Of a stretch of 64,000 nt of DNA, positions 53,201-61,541 are shown piece after piece; the stretch's first letter is position 1, and each line of letters starts with the position of its first letter. The stretch comes from CAZQKW01 sp964594075. Lineage in GTDB: Bacteria; Desulfobacterota; WTBG01; CAIYCZ01. Where the stretch lies: assembly GCA_964594075.1 (NCBI GenBank), contig CAZQKW010000009.1, forward strand, positions 19,732-83,731. Direction: 5' to 3'. The position numbers and the translations under genes were made by a program. The notes under the pieces were generated by a model. It had not been told where the DNA came from, searched no databases, and was given only the letters and a program-made list of their open reading frames with translations.

Positions 53201-53484
53201 AGCAGGGAATCACCATCAGTGCTGTGTCAAAACTTGGGGAAGGACGGCCCAATATTCTGGACCTGATAAAAAATGACGCCATTAATCTGGTAATCAATAC
53301 ACCGTCAGGCAAGGAGTCTGCACACGATCAGATAACCATTCGGCGCAGTGCAATACAGTATGGCGTTCCCTATATTACGACTATTCCGGGGGCTGCGGCT
53401 GCCGTGCGCGGCATTGCATCCTTGAAAAAAGGTACCCTCACGGTTAAAACGATTCAGGAATACCATCAAAAAAGCAAACCATAA
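50212..53484 (+). CDS. carB: Carbamoyl-phosphate synthase large subunit
   Basis: Two ATP-grasp halves. 1090 aa, full length. First half [29 protein letters not shown] with [12 protein letters not shown]; second half [24 protein letters not shown] with [15 protein letters not shown]. The C-terminal MGS-like allosteric domain includes [15 protein letters not shown] and [13 protein letters not shown]. The organisation is normal, except for no obvious ribosome binding site before the ATG. An AT-rich inverted repeat separates it from purF. Confidence 0.97.
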   Translation: [1090 protein letters not shown]

Positions 53485-53488
53485 CTTC

Positions 53489-53542
53489 AAAATTCTAAAA
53501 CTAAATAATATCAAATCTCACCCACTAAAGAGTTTAGAATTT
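53489..53542. repeat. AT-rich inverted repeat between carB and purF
   Basis: AAATTCTAAAACT pairs with AGTTTAGAATTT, twelve pairs with one bulge and a ~30-nt loop. It could slow or end transcription between carB and purF. Confidence 0.45.
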
Positions 53543-53629
53543 AGAAATTCGGATTTAAGTTTTAACTAAAAACTGAGTATAGTAATTATTCAATTTATAC
53601 TAACCCCATTGCCAAAAAGAGGCAGAGAA

Positions 53630-55000
53630 ATGATGAAATATATGCCTTTGTCACGAAGTTTGCGTGAAGAGTGCGGCATTTTTGGCATTTATCATCATCC
53701 ACATGCGGCTGAGATTGCCTACCTGGGCCTGTATGCCCTTCAGCACCGGGGCGAGGAGAGCGCCGGCATAGTTGTTTCTGATGGCACGCGTGTTATAGGC
53801 CATAAAGGTATGGGGCTTGCAAGCGAAGTGTTTAACCCTGAAATTCTCCGGCAGCTCTCAGGACACCATGCCGTGGGACACATCCGCTACTCCACCACCG
53901 GCGCATCAGAACTTAAAAATGCGCAGCCGTTTCTGGTGGAATATTCGCAAGGGCCGGTTGCCATTGCCCACAACGGTAACCTGGTCAATATCAGAGAATT
54001 AAGAGCTGCCCTTGAGCAGCGTGGTTCAATCTTCCAGTCAACCATGGACAGTGAGGTGATTGTCCACCTTCTGGCCTGTTCGCAAAAAAACGCAGTAGAG
54101 GATCGGCTCATAGATGCGCTCGCGCAAGTGAAGGGCGCATATTCCCTTATTTTCCTTTTTAAGGATAAGCTGATCGGAGTCAGAGACCCGCGCGGATTCA
54201 GACCGCTCTGTCTGGGAATCTTGAATGGCTCGTATGTGCTTGCCTCTGAAACCTGTGCATTGGACATTATACAGGCTCATTATCTCCGAGACATTGAACC
54301 GGGAGAAATTGTAATTATAGATGATTCTGGAATACGATCCATGTATCCCTTCCCTCCGGAAAAACATGCCTTTTGCATCTTTGAATTCATTTACTTTGCG
54401 CGACCGGACAGTGCCATTTTCGGCAAGGGGGTTTATAGTGCCCGCAAGGAACTCGGGCGGCAGCTTGCCCATGAAAGTCCTATTGCGGCAGATATTGTTG
54501 TTCCCATGCCCGACTCCGGAAACTGTGCGGGGCTTGGGTTTGCAGAGGTATCAGGGATACCGTTTGAGATGGGCATCATCCGTAATCATTATGTGGGAAG
54601 AACGTTTATTCAGCCCGCGCAATCATCCCGTGACCTGCGGGTAAAGATAAAACTAAACCCTGTACGGGAAGCAATAGCAGGGAAACGCATTGTGCTGGTA
54701 GAAGACTCCATTGTGCGCGGCACCACCAGCCGTATCAGGATCAAAAACTTTAAGGAGGCCGGCGCACGAGAAATTCACATGCGCGTCAGTTGCCCGCCCC
54801 ACCGCTATCCCTGCCTGTACGGCATTGACTTCCCCACCCGCGAGGAGCTGGTGGCGTCCTCCCACACCGAAGAAGAAATACGGCAGTTCCTCGGCCTTGA
54901 AACCCTCGGCTACTTAAGCATCGAGGGAATGCTTAAAGCCATGCCCCTGCCTTCAGAAGAATTCTGCCTTGCCTGTTTTACTGGCAAATATCCAACCTGA
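53630..55000 (+). CDS. purF: Amidophosphoribosyltransferase
   Basis: First committed step of purine synthesis: phosphoribosylamine from PRPP and glutamine. 456 aa from ATG 53630 (the frame opens at a TTG seven codons upstream). The nucleophile Cys15 (REECGIFGI) follows a 14-residue propeptide, as in Gram-positive-type PurF. GATase motifs ALQHRGEESAGI and HIRYSTTG; PRPP-binding loop VLVEDSIVRGTTSRIRI near 350. The C-terminal CLACFTGKYP is the [4Fe-4S]-associated Cys pattern of the oxygen-sensitive type. Confidence 0.96.
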   Translation: MMKYMPLSRSLREECGIFGIYHHPHAAEIAYLGLYALQHRGEESAGIVVSDGTRVIGHKGMGLASEVFNPEILRQLSGHHAVGHIRYSTTGASELKNAQPFLVEYSQGPVAIAHNGNLVNIRELRAALEQRGSIFQSTMDSEVIVHLLACSQKNAVEDRLIDALAQVKGAYSLIFLFKDKLIGVRDPRGFRPLCLGILNGSYVLASETCALDIIQAHYLRDIEPGEIVIIDDSGIRSMYPFPPEKHAFCIFEFIYFARPDSAIFGKGVYSARKELGRQLAHESPIAADIVVPMPDSGNCAGLGFAEVSGIPFEMGIIRNHYVGRTFIQPAQSSRDLRVKIKLNPVREAIAGKRIVLVEDSIVRGTTSRIRIKNFKEAGAREIHMRVSCPPHRYPCLYGIDFPTREELVASSHTEEEIRQFLGLETLGYLSIEGMLKAMPLPSEEFCLACFTGKYPT

Positions 55001-55274
55001 TACCATAGAATCTGGGATACAGAAGTAAGATGACAAAATATTAATGCTGACAAAAAAGTCGGTCCGTTAATCTATCCCGAACCATTCTGGCAAACAATCT
55101 CAAATGGCTCGGGACATATTTGTAGATGCTCGTTTAGCCGCAAAACTATTGCGCATAAATGCGCTCTTGCAGGAATTTAATATGTTTTAATAGTGTTAGA
55201 GTACTGCTGTTGCCTTTTTCCACACCCACTCAATCAGTGAAATTCCCATAAAGCATGCAAGTGTCCAGTCGGCA

Positions 55275-55545
55275 TTACCGAGCAGCAGACTTCCAGTAAA
55301 AATCTTCCCGTCTCTTTATTGCCTCGATTCCCAGCCCGTGACGCTGTGCCCGGTCATAAAAGCAAATAGTGAGCATGCAAACAATGAATGAAAGCAAGTT
55401 TATCACAACGCCCCTGTCAGAATACCGAATTGATAAATAACAGATGGATCAATGCCAAAGTTAAAAGTCCAAAAAATGGCCGCCAGAAAAACCGTGCGCC
55501 CTTGTTAATGTTTTCTTCGATATCTTCTGCCTTGTAAACGTATTA
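55275..55545 (-). pseudogene. Possible degenerate membrane-protein gene
   Basis: On the minus strand, one frame reads with good coding character (EENINKGARFFWRPFFGLLT, then a hydrophobic helix) up to a TGA. A second frame continues (VVINLLSFIVCMLTICFYDR, then GIEAIKRREDFYWKSAAR and TAA). Together they give two membrane helices joined by one frameshift. There is no start codon at the 5' end. The evidence is only sequence character, and family is unknown. Confidence 0.3.
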
Positions 55546-55642
55546 TGCGATTAAGTAATAACACCTGCACATGCGCTATGCTGCTTGATTTTGTTCACTA
55601 TATGGGTATATAAACAAAAAAAATACACGCACGGTTAACACT

Positions 55643-55810
55643 ATTAGAACCAATATTATAATTGATGTAAACTGATGTTTGAAACAACCAAACTCAGCCG
55701 ATTAAAAACTAAAAAAGCCATGGTTCAAGAAGGATTGAAATTATTAATTAGTATTAAAAGGCAGAGACAAATATGGGAAATTGAAAGGTCAGCTCAAATG
55801 GGATGATTAA
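55643..55810 (+). pseudogene. Frameshifted VapB-type antitoxin remnant
   Basis: Three successive frames together give a VapB-like ribbon-helix-helix antitoxin: RTNIIIDV, then LMFETTKLSRLKTKKAMV followed by QEGLKLLISIKRQRQIWE, then KLKGQLKWDD and TAA. Full-length VapB proteins typically begin MRTNIVIDD, contain LKTKKEVVEEALRLL-type helix and end near LRGKLKW. Here the start codon is ATT, and two single-base frameshifts break the frame. No VapC toxin is visible next to it. Confidence 0.6.
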
Positions 55811-55860
55811 TCTTGAAAACAATAGTAAAACGCGATTGCGTATCCTAATGGTAGAAGCAT

Positions 55861-56553
55861 ATGCAAAAAATTCTCATCATAGATGACGATGTCCGGTTGG
55901 TAACAAACGTTGAAACCTACTTAAAAGACTTTGGGTATCGGATTGACGCCGCCTTCAACGGGTCTGATGGATTACAGAAAGTAAAATCTTTCCAGCCGGA
56001 TCTGGTTGTGCTTGATCTGATGATGCCCGGACTTGACGGGCTTGAAGTATGCCGGCAGATACGCCGGGATAACGCAGTCCCCATTATAATGCTTACTGCC
56101 CGCGGCGAGGAGTCTGACGTGGTCGCCGGACTTGAAATGGGCGCAGATGATTATCTGACGAAACCGTTTAGCTTGCGCGAGCTTGCCGCGCGCATTAAAG
56201 CTGCCTTGAGGAGGACCCGCGCAGAGCCGGAGGCACCGGCGGCGGCAAAGATGATGCTTGTATTTGGAGAGCTTGCCATAAACCCTGTCACCAGAGAAGT
56301 TACCAAGAAAAAAAAGAGCATTACGCTGACCAATACTGAATTCAAACTTCTTATGCTGTTTGCATCAAATCCCGGCGTGGTGTTCAGCCGCGACCGGCTG
56401 CTTGACGAAGTGCGCGACCGGGAACTTGAGCCGTTTGACCGTTCAATTGACGCGCACGTCAGCAATTTGCGTCATAAAATAGAAGATTCGCCAAAGAAGC
56501 TTCGCTACATCATAACGGTGTGGGGTGCCGGGTATAAGTTTCAAGGAACCTGA
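55861..56553 (+). CDS. OmpR-family response regulator (CpxR-like)
   Basis: 230-aa DNA-binding regulator. Receiver domain with acidic pocket (IDDD near 8-10), phosphoacceptor Asp52 (LVVLDLMMPGLDG) and the conserved Lys in YLTKPFSL. The C-terminal winged-helix has LTNTEFKLLMLFASNPGVVFSRDRLL and the RSIDAHVSNLRHKI recognition segment. The stop is two bp before the kinase start, so they are one operon. Confidence 0.93.
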   Translation: MQKILIIDDDVRLVTNVETYLKDFGYRIDAAFNGSDGLQKVKSFQPDLVVLDLMMPGLDGLEVCRQIRRDNAVPIIMLTARGEESDVVAGLEMGADDYLTKPFSLRELAARIKAALRRTRAEPEAPAAAKMMLVFGELAINPVTREVTKKKKSITLTNTEFKLLMLFASNPGVVFSRDRLLDEVRDRELEPFDRSIDAHVSNLRHKIEDSPKKLRYIITVWGAGYKFQGT

Positions 56554-56555
56554 AT

Positions 56556-57944
56556 ATGATCAACGTCCGACAAAGTGTTTATTGGAAATTGCTCCTGGCT
56601 TTTATCGCCTCAATTATTTTAACTGCGTCGGTCATGGTGCTGATGTATGTTATCTTTGCCCCTGACATTGAGGTGCATCCACATATTAAAAAAAGCCTTA
56701 TCGACGAAACCCGCGCCATTACCGAAAAGATGGCGGCTGCTTCTGCCGCTTCTTCTGGGTTGCTGAGCGATATTGCGCGCACCATACACGAAACTGAACA
56801 TGCCAATATCCGCATCTTTGACCGCAGCGGCAGAGAACTCGGGGCCTGGATGGATGAGCGGCTCAGGGACACTCGACGAATCTCTCCGACCGTTATTGAA
56901 GAAACACTGCGGAATGGAGAGTATCTGGAACTTATCTTTCCGCGCTGGATTCACGTGGTATCCATGCCGTTGCAATTCGGGGAACAACCGGAAACACTCA
57001 TACTGCAAATCTATTATCCACTCATTGAGAAAAGCATATTGCCGCAGGGGATTCCCACGATAATGGTGCTCGTTTTATTGGGCGCGCTGACGGCCGTGTT
57101 TTCGCGCATATTCACCAAACCAATAAGAGAATTAACCCATGTGGCACGGCAAATGGCTGCCGGAAAATTAGGATTACAGATAACCACGACACAAACACGG
57201 GATGAAATTGGCGAGCTGGGCACGGCATTTAATGAAATGTCAACACGGCTTGCCCAATTCCACCGGTCACGCAGCGAGCTGCTCGCTGACATATCTCATG
57301 AAATTCGCTCGCCGTTGGCGCGCATCCAGACAGATGCAGAAATCCTTATGGATAAGGATGTGGGAAAAGAGGCGCAGAAACAGCATTTGCTTCAAATCTG
57401 CGAAGAGGTGCGGCAGATTGACCATTTGATTGACGATCTATTGCTATTGAGTCGGATCGAAAACAATCAGCTCGCATTAGAACGCCACCCCGGCTCCCTT
57501 GAGGACGTTATAAACAGAGAAGCTGCCCGCTTTTCGCTGCAGATGGAAGAAAAGGCAATCACTTTGAAAAAAAATATTCGAACCGCCCTTCCCGCAGTGA
57601 GCATTGATCAGAAGCGGATTGGCCAGGTTGTTGCGAATTTACTCATGAACGCTATCCGTTATACACCGGCAGGCGGCACCATTGAGATAGGAGCACAGGC
57701 AGAAGAGGCACGGGTAACAGTATGGGTCAAAAACAGTGGCCAGGGAATCCCCCGGGAAGATCTCCCCCATATATTTGAGCGGTTTTATCGCGTTGATAAA
57801 TCGCGTTCGCGGGCGACCGGCGGAACCGGGCTTGGTCTTGCCATAGCCCGACGGTTTGTCGAGGCGCATGGAGGAGCGATTCGCGCAGAAAGCGAGGAAC
57901 AAAAGGGAACGTGCATTACTTTCACGCTGCCGCGCACAGCGTAA
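56556..57944 (+). CDS. Sensor histidine kinase (CpxA-like)
   Basis: 462-aa membrane sensor: TM1 ~13-34, periplasmic domain ~35-164, TM2 ~165-184, HAMP ~185-237, HisKA with His248 in ELLADISHEIRSPLARIQTD, and HATPase with NLLMNAIRYTPAGG and GGTGLGLAIARRFVEAHGG. The SHEIRSPLAR H-box is typical of CpxA-type envelope-stress kinases. The periplasmic segment is rich in Ala/Ser and a charged IRIFDRSGRELGAWMD patch; the signal is unknown. Confidence 0.93.
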   Translation: MINVRQSVYWKLLLAFIASIILTASVMVLMYVIFAPDIEVHPHIKKSLIDETRAITEKMAAASAASSGLLSDIARTIHETEHANIRIFDRSGRELGAWMDERLRDTRRISPTVIEETLRNGEYLELIFPRWIHVVSMPLQFGEQPETLILQIYYPLIEKSILPQGIPTIMVLVLLGALTAVFSRIFTKPIRELTHVARQMAAGKLGLQITTTQTRDEIGELGTAFNEMSTRLAQFHRSRSELLADISHEIRSPLARIQTDAEILMDKDVGKEAQKQHLLQICEEVRQIDHLIDDLLLLSRIENNQLALERHPGSLEDVINREAARFSLQMEEKAITLKKNIRTALPAVSIDQKRIGQVVANLLMNAIRYTPAGGTIEIGAQAEEARVTVWVKNSGQGIPREDLPHIFERFYRVDKSRSRATGGTGLGLAIARRFVEAHGGAIRAESEEQKGTCITFTLPRTA

Positions 57945-57947
57945 AAC

Positions 57948-58106
57948 TTATTCGATGAACGATTCAACCAGAGCATTCGAAAAACGCGCCTGGTCACATA
58001 TAGCATAAACTGCTATCCCAATGAGCAGCGCGATAGCAGTAGAATAGGCAAGGTAATAAAAAAAGCGCCTTTTAGTATGCTCGCCGTGCCGTTCAGCGTT
58101 ATCCAT
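57948..58106 (-). CDS. Small single-helix membrane protein (52 aa)
   Basis: A reading frame too short for common ORF cut-offs: ATG 58106, stop TAA 57948, with a GAGGTGG site upstream. It encodes a charged N-terminus (MDNAERHGEHTKRR), then one hydrophobic helix (FFYYLAYSTAIALLIGIAVYAI) and a short tail. It converges on the sensor kinase with a 3-bp gap and is downstream of the flavin-reductase-like gene on the same strand. No family recognised. Confidence 0.6.
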   Translation of the reverse strand: MDNAERHGEHTKRRFFYYLAYSTAIALLIGIAVYAICDQARFSNALVESFIE

Positions 58107-58193
58107 TGTGCCACCTCACCATAAGACATTGTATTGCTCTTATTAATAGCAGTTACTATGTGAAATAGAAACATAAAATTGTTCAGGCGCGTT

Positions 58194-58817
58194 TCAGGCA
58201 ACTTTTTTTCTGTCTTCCCGTAGTGCTGCCACTGGTTCTGTGGTCAATCCGCCTACTGTGCCGAAAATATGTCCCCTCATATCATCCATTCCCAGATATA
58301 CCGGAGCGTTCACACGCGCAGCCCTATCGATTCTTGGCAGAGCATAAAGACCGGCATCAGCAGAGAGGTCCAGAACCTGTCCGATAATGTTGACCTGCCG
58401 ATGAGAGGGCCTGATGATTGTAAGTACACGGCACTCAATATGCTGGTAACATTCTACAATGCGTGGCGGGCGCACAAATCGGGCGGGCATGGTGGTAAAT
58501 GCCGTATAGGTCAGTTCATTGACGCCTGCCGGGTAAAAGCATGACGTTGTCGTGATGTCGCGCACATGCTCTGCACGCGGGTAATTGATAACAAATTCTC
58601 CGGTCGCCTCGATGTTTTGAGCCGTATGCCAGTTCCTGTTTGAAATGAGCAGCATTTGCGGATTGCGGGGTGAAGAGCAAAAAGGAACAACGAGAGAATA
58701 CGGTGCTGCATAAATGTTTCCTTCATTATCAACCGTAGTGACAATAGTGATGGGAAACATCTGCAACAGCGCATCCACGTGCCACATTACCTGAAGGTCA
58801 AGGCTTTCTTTGTGCAT
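58194..58817 (-). CDS. Flavin-binding split-barrel (flavin reductase-like) protein
   Basis: 207 aa with an AAGGAGG site just before the ATG. TIVTTVDNEGNIYAAPYSLVVPFCSSPRNPQMLLISNRNWHTAQNIEATGEFVINYP is the FMN-binding split-barrel pattern of the flavin reductase family. The N-terminal ~20 residues and C-terminal extension (GGLTTEPVAALREDRKK) are variable. Electron donor and substrate unknown. A short membrane-protein gene follows on the same strand. Confidence 0.85.
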   Translation of the reverse strand: MHKESLDLQVMWHVDALLQMFPITIVTTVDNEGNIYAAPYSLVVPFCSSPRNPQMLLISNRNWHTAQNIEATGEFVINYPRAEHVRDITTTSCFYPAGVNELTYTAFTTMPARFVRPPRIVECYQHIECRVLTIIRPSHRQVNIIGQVLDLSADAGLYALPRIDRAARVNAPVYLGMDDMRGHIFGTVGGLTTEPVAALREDRKKVA

Positions 58818-58906
58818 ATTGTCCTCCTTACGTTGAAGTTATTAACCATCTACACCACCGCTTGCCTGTTGTGATTTCTCACACGTAACCGGGCATTGGG
58901 TAGAAC

Positions 58907-59086
58907 TTATTTAAACAAAAACGGCAGCGGAGTGGCAAAGGAATCAGGCAAATAGTTCGGTGCCAATGCCAGGGCTGCTGTTGCCGTGCTGAGACATAGC
59001 AGGCAATATTGTTGAGCCAGAAGCAGCTTGCCACCCGCCCCATATAAAATTGCCAGGATGATAATGAGTGGTAAAAACTTTTTCAT
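58907..59086 (-). CDS. Small hydrophobic protein with CxxC motif
   Basis: 59 aa from ATG 59086, which has an excellent AAAGGAG site; the open frame starts 15 codons earlier. MKKFLPLIIILAILYGAGG forms a signal/anchor helix, then QQYCLLCLSTATAALALA with a CxxC and a second hydrophobic stretch. It might be a small redox or metal-binding membrane peptide. Function unknown. Confidence 0.55.
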   Translation of the reverse strand: MKKFLPLIIILAILYGAGGKLLLAQQYCLLCLSTATAALALAPNYLPDSFATPLPFLFK

Positions 59087-59394
59087 TTTTTTCTCCTTTC
59101 CATTACAGTTACTGAAGTAGATTAAACACACTACAATACCAGGGGGGTATTCTGAAACCCTCTTGATTCTTGTCTTGTGGTTTTATTATGCGGGAGAAAT
59201 GTGAAGGGATTTTGAATGGAATGTAAAAAAAGTGTAAAAATTATCGCTTCTTATGCGACTATTTTGCAACGAGGTATTTTAAATCTAAACAAAGGCGAAT
59301 AGACTGCGTCTCTTTTTAAAACTGAATCGGCAGCAGTTATCCCCAACTGCATTATGAGAGAGTGCTCTGTAATGTCTCAATATCTTATTTTTAT
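59087..59394. other. Intergenic region between small protein and lipoprotein genes
   Basis: 308 bp with no gene. The 59205-59240 stretch (GTGAAGG, GAATGTAAAAAAAGTG) has the direct-repeat spacing seen upstream of some two-component targets, but no definite site could be assigned. No terminator hairpin recognised. Confidence 0.35.
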
Positions 59395-61206
59395 TTATCT
59401 AACCATTCTATAAATTTTACAGCCTCCCAGACCGCCGACAAGGGAATTGGCGCCCTTCCCTGCAGAAAGGTATAGCGAACCTTTATAAATGGTAAAGCTC
59501 TGGATATGTGTGACCTGTTTGTCACCGAATCCATCATCAATAACCTGTTGCCAGGTTTTTCCGTCAGCGGTTTTCCAAAGCTGGGCACCGTGTAGGTGTT
59601 CTTCTGTTGCACCGAGGGGCGGCACATAAGAGGTTATTAATCCCGCGTATAAATAATCTTCAGTCGCAAAAAGATTGGCAACAATATTATCATAGCAGTT
59701 AGTCTGCTCTCCGAGCTGTTTTGTCATTTCAGCGGTCATGCCTTCATTTAGCTTGCCGTCAAAACCGTTTGGAATACCAGAGTCACCGCCAACACTGTAA
59801 AACCAGCTCCCGTCTTCGGAACTTCCATTCGTGGTAAACAAAACCCTGGCTCCGCCAATTGAATTAATTCCCACATACAATTTATTTTTGAAATCTGCCA
59901 AACTCCATGGCATGAAATTCCCGTTATACATGGTGCATCCCATGCCATCGCCGAAACCATTTTCGTTAGTCCCCGTATCATTATCATCTATTCCCGAATC
60001 CACTATGACCTCCCAGCCATTTTCAGTCAGCTTTGCCATACGGGCACAGCGTCCGGCATTTCCCGTAGAACCGGTTCCTCCTGCATAAAGGACTTCTTCT
60101 CCAGACACAGACGAAGGACACATACTAAGGATAGTAACAACCACCGGTTTTTTGCCGTCACGATAAGTGGGGTCATCGTGAAATAGATTGAAACTGCGCT
60201 CCGGCGGGATAAGCGTCCAGGTTTCGCCATCCTCTGTCCAGTACGCCTGAGCCCCGTATTCATAGCTGATGCCGGTACTGACATATAGCCTGTTTTGAAA
60301 GATTACCATGCAATTAACAGCGCGGTTCCAGTAGTCGCCAAATCCGTTTTCGTCAATGCCGATTCCGATCTCATAGGTGTCTCCAATACTGACTGCACCC
60401 GTATCGTATTCAAATGGCGGAAATGGATTAATATAGTGCATATTAGAGCAAATCGTAAATTCTGTTCCGGTCTGCCCCGACAGCTCATTATCTTGAATAA
60501 CCAGCGTGTTTACGGTGTTGCTGATAATATCAAATTTCCTGAACCTTCCACTGCCAGATACTATCTGAAGCACACCTCCAGCCCACTGGTCAGGAATCCA
60601 ATTTTTAGCACTGTCAGTTATACGTGCAGTGGTCTCTGAGTCATGATCATCACAGCCAGAAATACCTGTAATTGTCCCGAATTCGTCAATATCTTTCAGG
60701 TCAGAGATAACCGGTTCCCAAGTATGCCCATCATAGCGCCATATCTCACAGCCGGTAGATCGCCGGTTTGATCCTTGAAACCCGGAAGAAAATCCTATGT
60801 AGAGCTTATTCTGAAAAACAACCATGTCAGCAAAGAGATTGTTAATCAAGGTGTTCCAATATATGCCATTAGTTGCGCCATTGGCGAATAATACCTGTTC
60901 CCATCCAGTGCCTTTGGTTCTCCACAATTCGCATCCATCATAATCATTTCTAGTCAAAGCATAAAGGTGCCCTTTGTATTCTTTCATCGCTACCACCGAA
61001 TAATTATTTTCATCTCCAAAGCCTGATTCGTTAACCCGCTCCCAAACTGAGCCGTCCTTCGCTCTAATGGTCTCCAACGCTGCTGGTATATTTTGCGCCC
61101 AATAACAACCACTCAAGATAGCAATCATGAATAACAGTAGGGAGATAGTCATTGGTTTTGTTGAAAATATTTTGAACTTTCTTTTTAGAAGCTTCAATGT
61201 TTTCAT
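59395..61206 (-). CDS. Lipoprotein with repeated GFGD-containing beta-propeller-like segments
   Basis: 603 aa. Start supported by AAAGGAGC. Lipoprotein signal with lipidated Cys34 (IAILSGC). The mature part has recurring blocks: a GFGD tetrapeptide appears four times (SGFGDENN, NGFGDYWN, NGFGDGMG, DGFGDKQV), each near a FKNKLYVG/FQNKLYIG/LYVSTG-type strand and a GCELWRT/GCEIWRY/AQLWKT strand. This suggests a seven-bladed or similar propeller, like secreted BNR/kelch-type proteins. Function unknown; it probably sits on the outer membrane or cell surface. Confidence 0.75.
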   Translation of the reverse strand: MKTLKLLKRKFKIFSTKPMTISLLLFMIAILSGCYWAQNIPAALETIRAKDGSVWERVNESGFGDENNYSVVAMKEYKGHLYALTRNDYDGCELWRTKGTGWEQVLFANGATNGIYWNTLINNLFADMVVFQNKLYIGFSSGFQGSNRRSTGCEIWRYDGHTWEPVISDLKDIDEFGTITGISGCDDHDSETTARITDSAKNWIPDQWAGGVLQIVSGSGRFRKFDIISNTVNTLVIQDNELSGQTGTEFTICSNMHYINPFPPFEYDTGAVSIGDTYEIGIGIDENGFGDYWNRAVNCMVIFQNRLYVSTGISYEYGAQAYWTEDGETWTLIPPERSFNLFHDDPTYRDGKKPVVVTILSMCPSSVSGEEVLYAGGTGSTGNAGRCARMAKLTENGWEVIVDSGIDDNDTGTNENGFGDGMGCTMYNGNFMPWSLADFKNKLYVGINSIGGARVLFTTNGSSEDGSWFYSVGGDSGIPNGFDGKLNEGMTAEMTKQLGEQTNCYDNIVANLFATEDYLYAGLITSYVPPLGATEEHLHGAQLWKTADGKTWQQVIDDGFGDKQVTHIQSFTIYKGSLYLSAGKGANSLVGGLGGCKIYRMVR

Positions 61207-61541
61207 GATAAGCTCCTTTCTTATAGTTCAAGCAGGTTAAGCTGTGGATATTCTGTGTCGCCCCAAAACAAAAAAACCATTTACAGGTCTTGTAACCACC
61301 TGAAAACGGCATCAAATGTTCTAACAGTGTTAGCAGAATTTTCAGAGTGCTTTTTCATTCGAGTGCCCATCTGTTATTCTGCTTAGATTAGATAAACTCG
61401 CAGTCTATAAAATTAATATGCCATTAAACCAATATAGACTACAAGATTTTTTCTAAAAAATTTTGCACGGGAGGTATAAAGGACCACCTATTTTATTTAG
61501 AATCCTAAATAAAGACACAGCTGGTTTAATAACTTTTATTT
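61207..61541. other. Intergenic region
   Basis: 335 bp between two minus-strand genes. AT-rich with a short run TTTATTTAGAATCCTAAATAAAG (imperfect palindrome near 61490-61515). No gene or clear promoter recognised. Confidence 0.35.

Larger units (their letters stand above)
55001..55860. other. Gene-poor region with decayed fragments
   Basis: 860 bp between purF and the response regulator. It holds a degenerate membrane-protein fragment on the minus strand (55275-55545) and a frameshifted VapB remnant on the plus strand (55643-55810). The rest shows nothing I can support. Confidence 0.5.
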
